From positions 24,564,710 to 24,628,709 of the forward strand of contig OU862910.1 in NCBI GenBank assembly GCA_917880885.1: DNA of 64,000 nucleotides. The letters are read 5' to 3'. This DNA is from Limnephilus marmoratus. Its lineage: Eukaryota; Arthropoda; Insecta; Trichoptera; Limnephilidae. Of the stretch, positions 11,180 to 21,604 are shown one piece after another. The translations under genes were made by a program, and so were the position numbers. The notes beneath the pieces are model-generated. The model was not told where the DNA came from and ran no database searches. It saw only the letters and a list, made by a program, of their open reading frames with translations. The first letter of the stretch is position 1; each line of letters opens with the position of its first letter.

Positions 11180-11580
11180 CACTCACATTTAAATTATTTG
11201 ATTAAAATCTGGGGAAACGCATGTGAAACATACATAAATGAATTGCAGGTAATACAAAACAAGGTAATCAAAAAACTTTTTCACTAGAAGCCCTCAACAT
11301 CCACAAAAAATTATATATTGAAACAAAACTATTAACATTAAGAAAACTATATGAATTTAATACATGTCTCCTTATGTACAAAATAAACAATAAACTCGTA
11401 CACACAAACACAGAATTCATTAAAACGTTCCATGTACACGAACATTTTACACTACAACTCGATAACATACTTTTAAACACCATCTGCAATCCATTGGTTG
11501 CGAAGGGGGCAACTTACATAATTGCCTCTCAAACGACATTAAAAACTAAAAAGCTTGGTAAATTTAAAAAAATATATTAA
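11180..11580 (+). pseudogene. LINE C-terminal remnant
   Basis: Broken frames read HLNYLIKIWGNACETYI, NELQVIQNKVIKKLF and then LYKINNKLVHTNTEF, the usual C-terminal tail of CR1/Jockey-like LINE proteins. EN and RT domains are absent and there is a frameshift near 11280. Confidence 0.6.
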
Positions 11581-11671
11581 TATTTATTCTTGATAAACAA
11601 AATAATGAATTAGAATAGCGCTGCATAGAAATATTTGATTTAGTTTAAAATATTTAATTATGCAATGTAAA

Positions 11672-12244
11672 TGATAGATGGGATCCTTCAGTTGAAATCA
11701 AATGCCGCATTGAGCAAGCTCGTGCAACCTTTATCCGCATGAAAAAAATGTTCTGCAGTCATGATCTCAACCTTGGATTACGAATGCGAATGGTCAGATG
11801 CTACGTATTTTCAATATTATTTTATGGAATGGAAGCATGGACGCTTACTGAAGAATTAATTAGGCGACTTGAGGCATTCGAGATGTGGATCTACAGAAGA
11901 ATACTTAAAATAAGCTGGATGGACAGGGTCACAAATGAAGATGTTATGGTTCGGATGAATAAAGAAAAGGAAGTTATTAAAACCATAAAAATCCGAAAAC
12001 TTCAATATCTTGGACACGTGATGAGACATCCAGAGAAGTATGAGATCCTGCATCTCATAATGCAGGGAAAGATTGCCGGAAGACGGGGCCCTGGAAGAAG
12101 GAGAACCTCATGGCTGAAAAACCTGAGACAGTGGTTTGGCCAGTCTACCGTGGAGCTGTTCCGGGCCGCAGTAAACAAAGTCCGCATAGCCAACATGATA
12201 GCCAACGTCCGTTGAACGGACAAGGCACAACAAGAAGAAGAAGT
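11672..12244 (+). pseudogene. RTE-clade LINE, 5'-truncated C-terminus
   Basis: The open frame starts upstream of the first Met (WDPSVEIKCRIEQARATFI) and continues with FYGMEAWTLTEELIRRLEAF, WMDRVTNEDVMVRM, LQYLGHVMRH and GRRGPGRRRTSWLKNLRQW, the diagnostic C-terminal end of RTE/BovB-like reverse transcriptases. It stops at 12215, and the element ends in the AAGAAGAAGAAG run typical of RTE 3' ends. It is an insertion truncated within the RT gene; catalytic residues are absent. Confidence 0.85.
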
Positions 12245-12644
12245 TAAATGAGCGAAAATGTAATTTTCTTTCTGGAATAAAAAATTTGAAAAAAAGTGAC
12301 CATTCTTTTATAATTGACGGGACGTTTACAAAATATTATACATTTATATTAATAACGTAGCATCAATAAGCACCTACATCGATGATTCAGATGCATAATA
12401 CTTTTTTTTTTATTGGTGCCCTTTTTTACTCATTTAAAGTACGCTCTAGCGTGTTTAAATCGCACTTTATGAAACGCGCGTTTTTTAAAGTTACCATGGC
12501 AACCTCAACAAATCAACAAAATGTGAAGTCATGTCAACTTTTAACTATAAATCTGACAGGAATATTTTAAACGTCAAATAAAACATTATAAATGTTTCAA
12601 AAATTTTATTCATAGTTTACATTCTTTTTTACATCGTTTACATT

Positions 12645-13718
12645 CTAATTATTTAAATGGATGTGAAAAGAGCAGTTCGTATTATTTGAAATATTAATAC
12701 CTCCGTTTTTTAAATCGGAGGAAATGCTGTTCAAATTAATAGTATTCTCGGAAGTCAATGAGGCTGCACTTCCATTAATAACAGTTCCAATAATGTTTGA
12801 AACATTCTTCTTATTGCTAATGCTCTCTTCCACGTAACCAGTTGCCACAGCTGCCGATTTCCATCCTATTTGTCGTTGGATTTGATCAATTGTCATGCCA
12901 CTATTTGCCATAATGGTAGCGGATGTACGTCGAAACGCATGTCCTGTATATTTCTCAGGATCGTTTAATTTAAGATAGCGTGCGATTTGTAAGGGGCATG
13001 ATCCAAATGTGTTAATAACAACCACTTGATTGGTGTACTTACCCTTATCATACCGTAAGAAAACCCTGTCTGTACTTACATTTTGGGGTCGCAATGATAA
13101 ATATTGCTTCATAAAACGCACATAATTAATTGCACCACTGTCGGCAACAGTAAAACGTCGAGCCTTCACTGTTTTAGATGGTCGGATGGTAATAAGCAAT
13201 ACACTTCCTTCTTCTTTGATATCATATAAGCGTAAATCGCACAATTCACATCTTCTGCAAGAGCCAAAGATTCCGCAAATGGCTACCACCTTCAAAAATA
13301 AGTACGTAATGTCCGGTGCTTCCGTGAAAAACTTCCGCAAATCATCTTCTTTGAATACATACGCCTTATTAGCAACGTCATCCTTGCTAATTGTCTTCAT
13401 GAATGCATGCACTTTCACAAATGATTTTAAATCAACCCCTTTATTTATCCTCAACAGACATTGCAATTTCGAATGTATGGCCCACATAGTCGATGCTTTG
13501 TACTGTTCCGACATTTTCTGAAGGTAAGCAAGCACAACTCGTTCATCTACATCTACTACGTTTTGCTCCTCCATCCATGTTATGAACCTTTCATATTCTT
13601 TTTTATAAACGTCTTTGGATTTTTCAGGTATTAACCGCGATTCTGCTTTGGTATTTAAATTATCAATGTTAGAACTCATTTTACAACACACAATAACTAG
13701 TAAAAACTGTGATGTCAA
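12645..13718 (-). CDS. tyrosine recombinase of Crypton-like element (intact)
   Basis: 357 aa, uninterrupted. It would cut and join DNA through a tyrosine-DNA intermediate and is the only protein of the element. The N-terminal half (about residues 35-110) looks like a SAM-like core-binding domain (YERFITWMEEQNVVDVDER). The catalytic half has the expected order: R155 in GSCRRCELCDL, K182 in PSKTVKARRF, H260-x-x-R263 in GHAFRRTSAT, W286 in GWKS at the usual His/Trp position, and the nucleophile Y295 in VATGYVEES. The second Met (residue 14, MSSNIDN, near 13679) is an equally plausible start. AATAAA lies about 35 bases after the stop (12610-12605). The 60-residue Asn/Ser-rich C-terminal tail has no recognised domain. 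No mutation of a key residue is visible. Confidence 0.9.
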   Translation of the reverse strand: MTSQFLLVIVCCKMSSNIDNLNTKAESRLIPEKSKDVYKKEYERFITWMEEQNVVDVDERVVLAYLQKMSEQYKASTMWAIHSKLQCLLRINKGVDLKSFVKVHAFMKTISKDDVANKAYVFKEDDLRKFFTEAPDITYLFLKVVAICGIFGSCRRCELCDLRLYDIKEEGSVLLITIRPSKTVKARRFTVADSGAINYVRFMKQYLSLRPQNVSTDRVFLRYDKGKYTNQVVVINTFGSCPLQIARYLKLNDPEKYTGHAFRRTSATIMANSGMTIDQIQRQIGWKSAAVATGYVEESISNKKNVSNIIGTVINGSAASLTSENTINLNSISSDLKNGGINISNNTNCSFHIHLNN

Positions 13719-13900
13719 CTATTAATCTAATGTGACAGATTGCAAATTAATGTTTGTGTTTTTCATTTCCATGACAGCAAGATATTGTGATGTCACATCA
13801 CGAATTCATTAATAGTTCTTATTTCCAATTTTTTAATAATAATATCAATATTTATGTTTTCAAAGTGTACCAATAAAAAAAAATAGCGTAAAGTATTCGT

Positions 13901-13992
13901 GGATAACTGGTCTTTAAAACACTTGCTTTATTTCGAGCACTCGGCTACGCCATCGTGCTCGAAAAACGTGCGTGTTTTAAAGACCTGTTTAT
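13901..13992. repeat. Crypton subterminal palindrome, copy 1
   Basis: GGTCTTTAAAACAC and GTGTTTTAAAGACC form the outer arms, TCGAGCAC and GTGCTCGA the inner arms, around a short loop containing CGGCTACGCC. It is present at the same place in all three copies (also 48061-48157 and 57408-57510), so it belongs to the element and is a candidate recombinase site. Confidence 0.75.
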
Positions 13993-14215
13993 AATATACT
14001 AATTTGTGAGCAAACATCAATAATTTTTTGCAATCGAAATAAAAATGCGAGTATGTTCAAGAATTTTAGTCCATAATACTAGGTCCTTACATGTGAATGG
14101 TTAGGAATTCCAAATTCAAATTTATACAGCTTTTTACTCATGTATTTGTGTTTCGAAAATTATAATTCATTTGTTTTTTCCTTGTTTTTTTTCTTTGCGT
14201 CTCTTAGTTTACAAA

Positions 14216-14349
14216 ATGGAAACCTTGAAATGTCGCGTTATTTACATCGAGTACGAGTTCCACCGTGGCACCAATGCTGCAGAAACGGCTCGAAGGATTA
14301 TTGATGTGTATGGCAACGGTGCCGCAAAAGAAAACACAACTGTTGTCTA
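14216..14349 (+). pseudogene. mariner-like transposase N-terminal remnant
   Basis: From ATG at 14216 the frame reads CRVIYIEYEFHRGTNAAETA and RRIIDVYGNGAAKENT, matching the first helix-turn-helix of mariner transposases (YEFKRGTNAAETARNI...VFGEG). It stops after 44 codons and no catalytic DDE region or inverted ends were found, so this is a fragment. The 121-codon minus frame over it is a shadow. Confidence 0.65.
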
Positions 14350-14720
14350 ACTCATCCTGTACTAATTTTGTTACCATAGTGTGCGTTTCGTGAAATAAAG
14401 CATATAGTTCTTTGCCTGTTTTTATAACTTTACTGACAGTATCATACCATAATAATTCTTCAAATCGAATGAAACACACGTTCGCATAAATAGCGAAATC
14501 GCGAAAATATAGGAATATGATTAAAGACATTCGACATTCTAGTATATATTCGGCCTTTTTTGTTTTCATTTTTCACAAAAACGGCGCTATACAAATTAAC
14601 CAATTATTATTATAAGACACGTGAGAAGAAAGATTTTTATGGGCGGCTTTTAGGATGATCGTCGATGAAGTAGACACGATCTCTTCCTGAGACGAATATA
14701 TAATATTTAGGTAACTGTTT

Positions 14721-16545
14721 TTGGTACTCGCGCATTCTGAACATTCTCACCCGTTTCTAAAAATATTTAGCAATAAGTATAAAATGTTCACAGTACGATA
14801 CAACACATATCTTATTCGAAATTGTGCAGATCAGCTTGCAGTACCATTACAAAAAATATTCATCAAAAGTCTGAACGATGGGGTATTTCCGGATCTGTGG
14901 AAGGTCACAACCCACGTCATTCCGATCCACAAATCTGGCAGTAAAAATGATGTAACGAACTACCGTCCTATTAGCCTTTTATCTTGTTTTGGCAAAATAT
15001 TCGAGTCCATTGTATACAAAACCATCTTTAACCATGTAACACATATACTTAGTCGTTTCCAACATGGCTTTGTAGCTAAAAGATCCACAAATACTAATTT
15101 ACTCGAGTATATGGACTTTCTGTGTAAATCAATGAATAATAAAACACAAGTAGATGCCGTGTACACCGATTTCAGTAAGGCATTTGACAAAGTTAGTCAC
15201 TCTATCTTAATGAATAAACTGGATAAAATCGGCATTCACGGAAATCTGCTTCGTTGGTTAGAATCATATTTATCACATAGAAGTCAATTAGTTACTGTCA
15301 ACGGTTTTAACTCTTCCCCAATATTAGTTACGTCGGGTGTACCACAAGGATCTCACCTTGGACCCTTACTTTTCTTAATCTTTATTAACGACCTTATATA
15401 CAAACTCCGCTGTAATTTTTCTCTATACGCTGATGACCTCAAATTACATAAAGCAATTAAATCTACGAAAGATTGTGAACTCTTGCAACAAGACCTTAAC
15501 ACAATATCTACCTGGTGTGTTGACAATGAAATGGAACTGAATATAGCTAAGTGCAAAGTTATAAACTTCACCAAGAACACCAACAAAATTCTATATTCAT
15601 ATAGCATAAATATGTGGTCACAATCTTGAAACAGTTGAATCAATAAAAGATTTAGGAATTATATTTGACAACAAACTGACATTCAATCAACACATTGAAT
15701 ACATTGTGAGTAAATCAAATAAATTACTAGGTTTTATTGTAAGATCAACCAAACTGTTTAAGGATTCTAATAGCCTAATAATTCTATTCACTTCCTTAAT
15801 CCGAAGTGTTCTTGAGTACGGGTCAACAGTCTGGAATCCACATTATATTACACAGGTATCTAGACTCGAATCAGTCCAAAGAAAATTTACACGGATTTTG
15901 CCTTACCGATCAGGTGTCCACCATCTTCTAGACGGGTAAGAACAAAGACTTACATATTTCAAATTAGAGAGTCTATTTAAAAGACGAAACATAAATGACC
16001 TCTTAATGCTTTATAAAATTGTGAATAATCGTGTAGACAGTAACTTAGTCAACCAAATTTATTTATACGCCAGGCCTAAATCTACAAGAACCCATAACAT
16101 ATTTTGGACTGAAATTTTTACCAATAATACTGGATATTTTAATCCTATATCTAGAATGTCTCGGTCATACAACGATCTTGTTAAAATACACAGTTTCATA
16201 GATATTTTTATAAATAATGTAACATGTTTCAAAAAATATCTCCACGATTTGTGCACCTAAAAAAAAAAAAAAAATATTGTTGTTTTATTACATTTCAGGA
16301 AATACTTCATAAATATTGTAAACTTATAATGTATTTTAATTTTGTATTTAAGTTTTTTAAGTTATGTATAAATAATACTTGCATTGTTTTTCATGTGTTT
16401 GCTTCTGTAAAAATTCAAATGTGATTATTACTGCAGACACATTAGTTTAGGGATATTTATATTTGTATTTTAATTTATTATATATTACCCACACACATGT
16501 TTTATAAATATCCTGTTTGTGTCTCAAATAAATAAATAAATATCT
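14721..16545 (+). pseudogene. CR1/Jockey-like LINE, 5'-truncated and frameshifted
   Basis: The first frame (to 15629) covers the RT domain: SGSKNDVTNYRPISLLS, HGFVAKRSTNTNLLEY, DAVYTDFSKAFDKVSH, SGVPQGSHLGPLLFLIFIND and the catalytic YADD at residues 236-239, so active-site residues are kept. A frameshift near 15610 moves the thumb (DLGIIFDNKLTFNQHIE) into another frame, a stop at 15937-15939 breaks it again, and the C-terminal part resumes at 16006 and ends at 16260. The 3' UTR ends in AAATAAATAAATAAATAT near 16540. It is a close relative of, but not the same family as, the LINE at 27168. The start of the first frame before about 14780 is probably not LINE. Confidence 0.85.
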
Positions 16546-16549
16546 AATA

Positions 16550-17145
16550 AATAAGTAATAAAATTATCGACATCAGTATCTAATAAAAAAGTTTTCTTCC
16601 TACAACGTTACACCACCTTCACTTTTTTAGATTTTTGAAAGTTTTATTTCAACCCGCACCAGATATTCTGTATACATTTTTTTATTTATTTAAATCATAA
16701 TATTATTACAATAATACATAAGACAATGACATAATAAGAAATAGTGAAACCTAATTTGAAATATTTTCATGCCAGTGATAAGAATTAGCACCGGAATTTG
16801 GTGTACACGTTTTATGTATTAAAAAAATAAACAAAAAATTCGCATGAATTAATATAATACGTTCCTGACGTGTTACGTACGTGAGATTTTCTAAAGATAA
16901 CTTTTGCCATTCTTGTTTCCACGAATTTTATTGAGTTTTCATTTTCGAATAATAAAAATGTTTTTTTCATTTGATATTTTATGCCGTTGTGAAAAAAATC
17001 ACAGAAGTTATTACTTAAGAAATATACATATTAGGGCAAAGCAAAACAACCAAGAACTGATTGAACATCTCGGAAATCATTTCCCACAAAAATATTATTC
17101 GATTCTTACAAAGCGTGAATTTTGTAATAATTTGTAAATAAAAGA
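16550..17145. other. AT-rich, no gene recognised
   Basis: Includes a possible reversed LINE tail near 16680 (TTTATTTATTTAAATC). A plus frame at 16904-17137 has no recognisable motif. Confidence 0.3.
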
Positions 17146-17149
17146 CGTG

Positions 17150-17340
17150 AATATTTGAAAAGGCTTTTGCCGATCCATTGAAAGTAAAAAGTTGATCAGG
17201 CCGCAGAATCGCTCGGCATTGATAATGTCAGCGCCAAATATTCTGCAGGAATCACATGTGTTGCCGCCTATGGGAATAAAATCACTTCCATTCTCTTTGA
17301 TTACATCCAATAACTTGTTCCTTTCATATTTTCACAGAAA
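17150..17340 (-). other. orphan coding-like stretch, unrecognised
   Basis: A minus frame reads ERNKLLDVIKENGSDFIPI, GGNTCDSCRIFGAD, INAERFCGLINFLLSMDR. The composition (CxxC, mixed charged and hydrophobic residues) is more protein-like than the shadows around it and it is open upstream of the first Met. It could be a host exon or a piece of an unknown transposon; nothing identifies it. Confidence 0.25.
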
Positions 17341-18040
17341 AGAAGGCAAAAACACCGCCCACCCCTTTACTTAGACACATTCGTTCGCAGAAGCAAGCGG
17401 CCCCCGCCTCTGGGTGGGAACTGTCAAAACGAAATGTCAAAAAGTGCCCTTTCATACAAAAATACGGAATTACTAGCGCAAGTTCAGTCCGCTACTTCAA
17501 AAGGAACCCGAGACTCTGTGATGGCAGTTCGGCTTCAGACGGGGAAAGGGCGGTGGAGGGGAGGGGAAGGGGACTGGGGCACGCGTTTCAAATCGATTTT
17601 AATTTCCGATCACCGAATACAGATTATGTTTTGCTTTTCCATTCCAATACTTTTTTTGGGTTATTTCTTTTGCCTGCTACGGGAAACTTCGTAATGCAAT
17701 GGTGGCGAACGAATTTTGTTATATTTATCTAATTAATTTGTTAGAAAGCAAAACGCAATTAATTTCTGTATTTCTAAATAATCACAAAATATTTTTTATT
17801 TATGTACGCTTTATCTCATTCACCTCGCCAAATAAAACTCAGTTTTATTTAGTCAATATGTATTAAAATGACTAAAATACATTCATAGTTTAACGTAAGC
17901 AGATGATAACTTTTTTAATACTCTTTGTTAATGATTTTATTATTCCTCTATTAATTCTCTACCTATTATTTTCATATTTATTAAAACAGTAAGTAATTAT
18001 CAATCAGATTGTGTAGCGATGAAATTTTAATAATTTAATA

Positions 18041-18529
18041 ATTATTTTTAATTGTTAAACTAACGTTTAAGACAAGATTTTTATGCATAGCACAAAGGGT
18101 AACAATTATTATAAGCAATAATTATCAGCCTGAAACACTCATCGACATTGAAAAATCTTCCGAGAAAAGATACATGACGCCAACGGGACATGAACCCGTG
18201 CCCTTCTGATTGCCGGTCAGCTGCTCTCCCAATTGAGCTATGGCGGCTTATCTTATACCCACTAAATGATTCAATATATACTAGTGTTTCATTCAACAAT
18301 TATTGCTTATTATATTTTTTCCACCTGAAAACAACCGACTTTTATTTTTGCGAGAGAGACACTGTTAGTGTTAAATCCGTCGCTAGGTGGCATCGAGACA
18401 AATTATGTCTTCATTTATTGGGGAAATACTTAAACTTGTCAAATATCAATTATTATTTTTAATTGTTAAACTAACGTTTATGACAAGGATTTTATGCATA
18501 GCACAAAGGGTAACAATTATTATAGTTTT
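18041..18529. repeat. 75-bp direct repeats flanking a tRNA-like unit
   Basis: TTGTTAAACTAACGTTTA and GCATAGCACAAAGGGTAACA occur in the same order at about 18051-18112 and 18461-18522. The DNA between has mirrored ends (ATTATAAGCAATAATTAT near 18110 and ACAATTATTGCTTAT near 18296). Looks like an insertion with duplicated flank or a tandem duplication. Confidence 0.6.
18177..18247 (-). other. tRNA-like sequence (SINE head or tRNA pseudogene)
   Basis: On the minus strand it folds as a cloverleaf: acceptor GCCGCCA against TGGCGTC with one mismatch, D arm GCTC...GAGC, T arm ACGGG TTCATGT CCCGT. The anticodon loop CCGGCAA would give GGC (Ala), but position 33 is C rather than U and the anticodon stem has a G-A end pair. 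I therefore read it as SINE-derived or a pseudogene, not a working tRNA. Confidence 0.6.
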
Positions 18530-18539
18530 ACATACATAA

Positions 18540-18665
18540 CATATGGGGGAGTATATATAAACAATTCTACCAGTCTGAAAATGGCCATCACAGGTTGAAA
18601 CCGGTTACGGTCATAAATAAATAAAGCGTAGTAAAGTTTTATATTTGTGTTAATATATTAATATA
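18540..18665 (+). repeat. hammerhead-like repeat, decayed copy
   Basis: Shares GAAACCGGTTACGGTC and ATAAAGTTTTATATT with the copy at 32030. The core CTGAAAA (18575-18581) has A where the hammerhead consensus CUGANGA needs G, so it should be inactive. GAAA is at 18597-18600. Confidence 0.5.
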
Positions 18666-19374
18666 ATGCAAGTCCACCACCGTAAAATATTTTTCCAAAT
18701 AAATAGCATAAAACCAATCAGCTCTTCCACGCCACTGGATAGAGAGGGGGTGTCGGGGCAGACGTGCCCCTTTCACGCGCCGTCTTTCACGTCACTCCCC
18801 GAGAATCATTCCTCCCGAGGAGACAACTCCCCCCTCTCCTCCCCGGGAACACTGGGCCCAGAATCAATTCTAAAATTTCAAATTCCCCGCGCAATTATTT
18901 AGAAAGTCTTTCATCGGGGAAGAATTCGTCCCGCCACTCGAATAAAAGTTATTTTGTATGGGCCGCGTAATAAGTAGGTGAGTTTGTATGAAATTCGTTC
19001 AGACGTTTCGTTACTCGCGAAAAGAATCTGAAAAAAGTCGAGATTAGTGAAAATCGTTATTTTTTTGTAGAAGAGGTAAGAATAATAAATTTGTTTAGAT
19101 TTGCAAAACGAGTTTTGAATAAACTAAATAAATTACGTTTTATTTCCATTTACTGGTAAAAATAATAATAATATATTACAACTGAACGGTAAAAAAGTAG
19201 GCACATAATCAATCATTTTTACATCAATAGAACATAGTATAAAGGTAAGTTATTTCTTTTGAAAGATGTGGGGGCACGCTGTGTAGTAATTAGTACATTA
19301 TAGATTTTACAAAGAAAACTGTTTTTTTTCAATGCAAAAAACAACTTTTTTTGCCGAATTAAAATTTAATTATT

Positions 19375-19490
19375 TTATTTTATTTATTTATTTATCTATA
19401 AAAAGTATGTTTCTATTACATTATTCGATGCCTGTCTCACTAGGGTATACCTGTGTTGAGACAGGCGTATATGTAAATGTACAATACATA
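19375..19490 (-). repeat. 3' end of LINE with covarying hairpin
   Basis: Minus-strand copy of the 3' end of the LINE at 50064-53086: hairpin GCCTGTCTCA...TGAGACAGGC (19430-19466) followed on the minus strand by an AAATAAAT tail. No coding part is attached. Confidence 0.75.
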
Positions 19491-19624
19491 ATATGGTTAA
19501 TTAATTATTCACTATTTTTAGTTATTTTAGAAAAATGCAAAAAAAAGTTACGGCACGAACCTAAAAAGATACTACAAGTCAAGTGTCCTTACAAAAACTA
19601 ATTAGATTGCATGATTTCTGTATC

Positions 19625-19965
19625 TTTGGGAGTCGGCAATGGGTACCGCCGCCCCGGGAGCCTTTATTGGATAACCAACACCTCTGCCATAGGTCACCCC
19701 AAGTGGTTCGCTACGCTTGGTGATTTATCTGGGGTGCCCGGGCTTATGGGGTGAAGGTTTGTCTAGGTCTTGGAGGCGGATGACCAGGACACACTGAACC
19801 CCAGATTCCTACCCACCCTTTCAACCCTTTTCCTTCCCAGAACTCTCCTCTCCTTCCTTTCTTTTACAAAAAACCCTCCACACAGCATCTCCAAAGATGA
19901 CGTAGGCCCTGAGGGAAATTATTTTCCTCAGGGCCTCCTGTGTGGAGCTCATGTAAAAAAAAAAA
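19625..19965 (+). repeat. dispersed repeat A, copy 3 with A tail
   Basis: The best full copy: GGGTACCGCCGCCCCGGGAG at the start, 3' hairpin GGCCCTGAGG...CCTCAGGGCC, then CTCCTGTGTGGAGCTCATGT and a run of A. The A tail suggests a retroposed element read left to right. Confidence 0.65.
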
Positions 19966-20309
19966 ACTTTGTGGTATAGGGAAATTTTCTTTTTATCAGA
20001 CCTACTAGTCTGGCGATGCGATTAAAATTAATAATCTAATGCAGATTTTTTTGGTCAGTTTTTCCACCGTATTCACTGAAGTTAATACAAATATAGGTAA
20101 GAGGAGGACATATATGACCCAATAAAATACAAATAAGAAGGTTAAAATAATAAATGGCTAGAGCGCCATCCATCTGCAAAGGAAGAATAACTGACAGAAG
20201 AATAACTACAGCTCTGTACGGCGGTTACATCACTCTTACTTTCCAGCTATTGGGCGCTTTTGCCATTTATCCTATCCAGCATATCTGGTCACCAAACACG
20301 CCTTTTTAA

Positions 20310-21106
20310 CCCTAGAATACTAATCTTATTTTTATACTGCTTAATACTAACCATCGCTTGGGAGACTACTTTAAAAAAACAAGTAGTTTTTAAAGTGTCT
20401 TTATTAAAATATGAAAAATAAGTTTTTTTACATAAGAGAGCAACCTTTGCCTTTTTAAATGCAATAACAAAAAATGTGTTTTCTAAATCAACAGTCTTAA
20501 ATATTGGTTTAAACTTAACATAAACCTAACTTTTTTTGGCAAAACAAAGATACATTAAGAATACGAAAAAAAATTAATTATTGCAAAAATCTTAAAAACT
20601 AAACATTTTTATTAAAATACAATGTCAGTCTGTTGAGATGATTATAAAATAGTAGCATTTAGCATTACAGTTTTTATGTCACATAAATTTGAAGTTTGTC
20701 TATTTATTTCTTATAACAAGAGGAACAATTAGGCGATCGATGTTCCAGACAATATGGTTTGTTGCATTTTACACAGCAGTACAAACTCGTGCGTCTTTTT
20801 TTGCTGGGCAAAAGTTGCACATGCTTCGTTTTCCCTTTTTAATGACATTTTCTTTAAAAAAAAAGTTTTTTTATGACATTTAAAAAAAAAAAATTACCTT
20901 TAATACTAATGATCGCCTCCCAAGCGATCCAACACGCTGTAATTCGGGAATGACAAAAGCTTGCGAGATGCGTGACCGCTATCCACCGCTTCACGTTGGG
21001 CACAGAGTTGAGGTGAGCGCTCGAGTCGTAACAGTGGCTCGATTTGAAATTATGACGAAAAAACTGTTTGAGTGCGGCCTCCCAGGCGATGATTAGTACT
21101 CTAGGG
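20310..21106 (-). mobile_element. piggyBac element remnant with TTAA duplication
   Basis: TTAA at 20306-20309 and 21107-21110 flank inverted ends CCCTAGAATACTAATC and GATTAGTACTCTAGGG; CCCTAG next to TTAA is the piggyBac signature. A further inner block (ATCGCTTGGGAG / CTCCCAGGCGAT) is also inverted between the ends. At 797 bp it is internally deleted. Confidence 0.85.
20690..20880 (-). pseudogene. piggyBac transposase C-terminal Cys-rich domain, frameshifted
   Basis: Minus-strand frames read RSMCNFCPAKKDARVCT and, after a one-base shift, CVKCNKPYCLEH. This CxxC...CxxC...CxxH order is the zinc-binding C-terminal domain of piggyBac transposases. The catalytic domain is absent. Its place inside TTAA-flanked CCCTAG ends supports the call. 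Confidence 0.75.
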
Positions 21107-21184
21107 TTAAATTTTATTTGTGAATCTCTCACAACTATATACTTCTTATTCATCTGGTACCAGTTAGCCAATGGCATAATCAAT

Positions 21185-21275
21185 TGAGGTATGTTGTTAA
21201 GCTGAAGGTATTGGGGAGAGAATGAGATGAGAAAGAGGAAGGTGGGGTACCTGGTTATACAGATCTGCTCAATAA
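21185..21275 (-). repeat. SINE C fragment
   Basis: GAGGTATGTTGTTAAGCTGA and the following GA-rich stretch match the 3' body of the SINE at 24068 in reverse. A TAA trinucleotide run follows at 21272-21290. Confidence 0.5.
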
Positions 21276-21604
21276 TAATAATAATAATAAATTTTTTTTA
21301 AATGCAAAATCATTTTAAATATCTACATGTAGAAATACAAAAGATTTTTTAAATATTCATATTGAGGGATCAGTAGGATTTATAGGTCCAATTAGGAGTT
21401 CCGCAGAGCCGAACCCTCTGATATGAAAATATTTGGAGTCGGTGAATTATTTTCCCATTTGGTCTCTGGTAGGTTGACATGTTGTTCTTGCATTGTTTTG
21501 TATTTATAATACTTATATAGTGCAATTGCATAGCGTGGATTGACTAGATGATCATTTGGGGAAGTGTGTGAAAGGGTTTAGTTTTTACTGTGGGGAAAAT
21601 TTAA

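Larger units (their letters stand above)
12402..14001 (-). mobile_element. Crypton-like element, copy 1 (full length)
   Basis: About 1.6 kb shared with 48043-49641 and, in part, 56916-57528. One end is a T-run followed by TATTGGTGCCCTTTTTTACT; the other carries a palindrome and ends at AATATACTA, after which the three copies diverge. An internal GTGTACCAATAAAA next to the palindrome is an imperfect inverse of the TATTGGTG end. There is a single gene, a tyrosine recombinase, and no reverse transcriptase, which fits Crypton DNA transposons (the insect CryptonI group is likely) rather than DIRS. No target duplication was identified. Relative to copies 2 and 3 it lacks 14 bases (TCCACTTATATTTT) near the palindrome end. 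Confidence 0.85.

Noticed and set aside
12645..13718. Bacterial-type integrase from contamination or a DIRS element
   Set aside because: Three copies in AT-rich arthropod-like DNA with shared ends and no RT or RNase H nearby; Crypton fits better.
14204..14569. 121-codon minus-strand frame
   Set aside because: Antisense to the mariner-like N-terminus, which is the recognisable sequence.
18177..18247. Functional tRNA-Ala(GGC) gene
   Set aside because: U33 is replaced by C, the acceptor and anticodon stems have mismatches, and GGC is not the usual Ala anticodon in animals.
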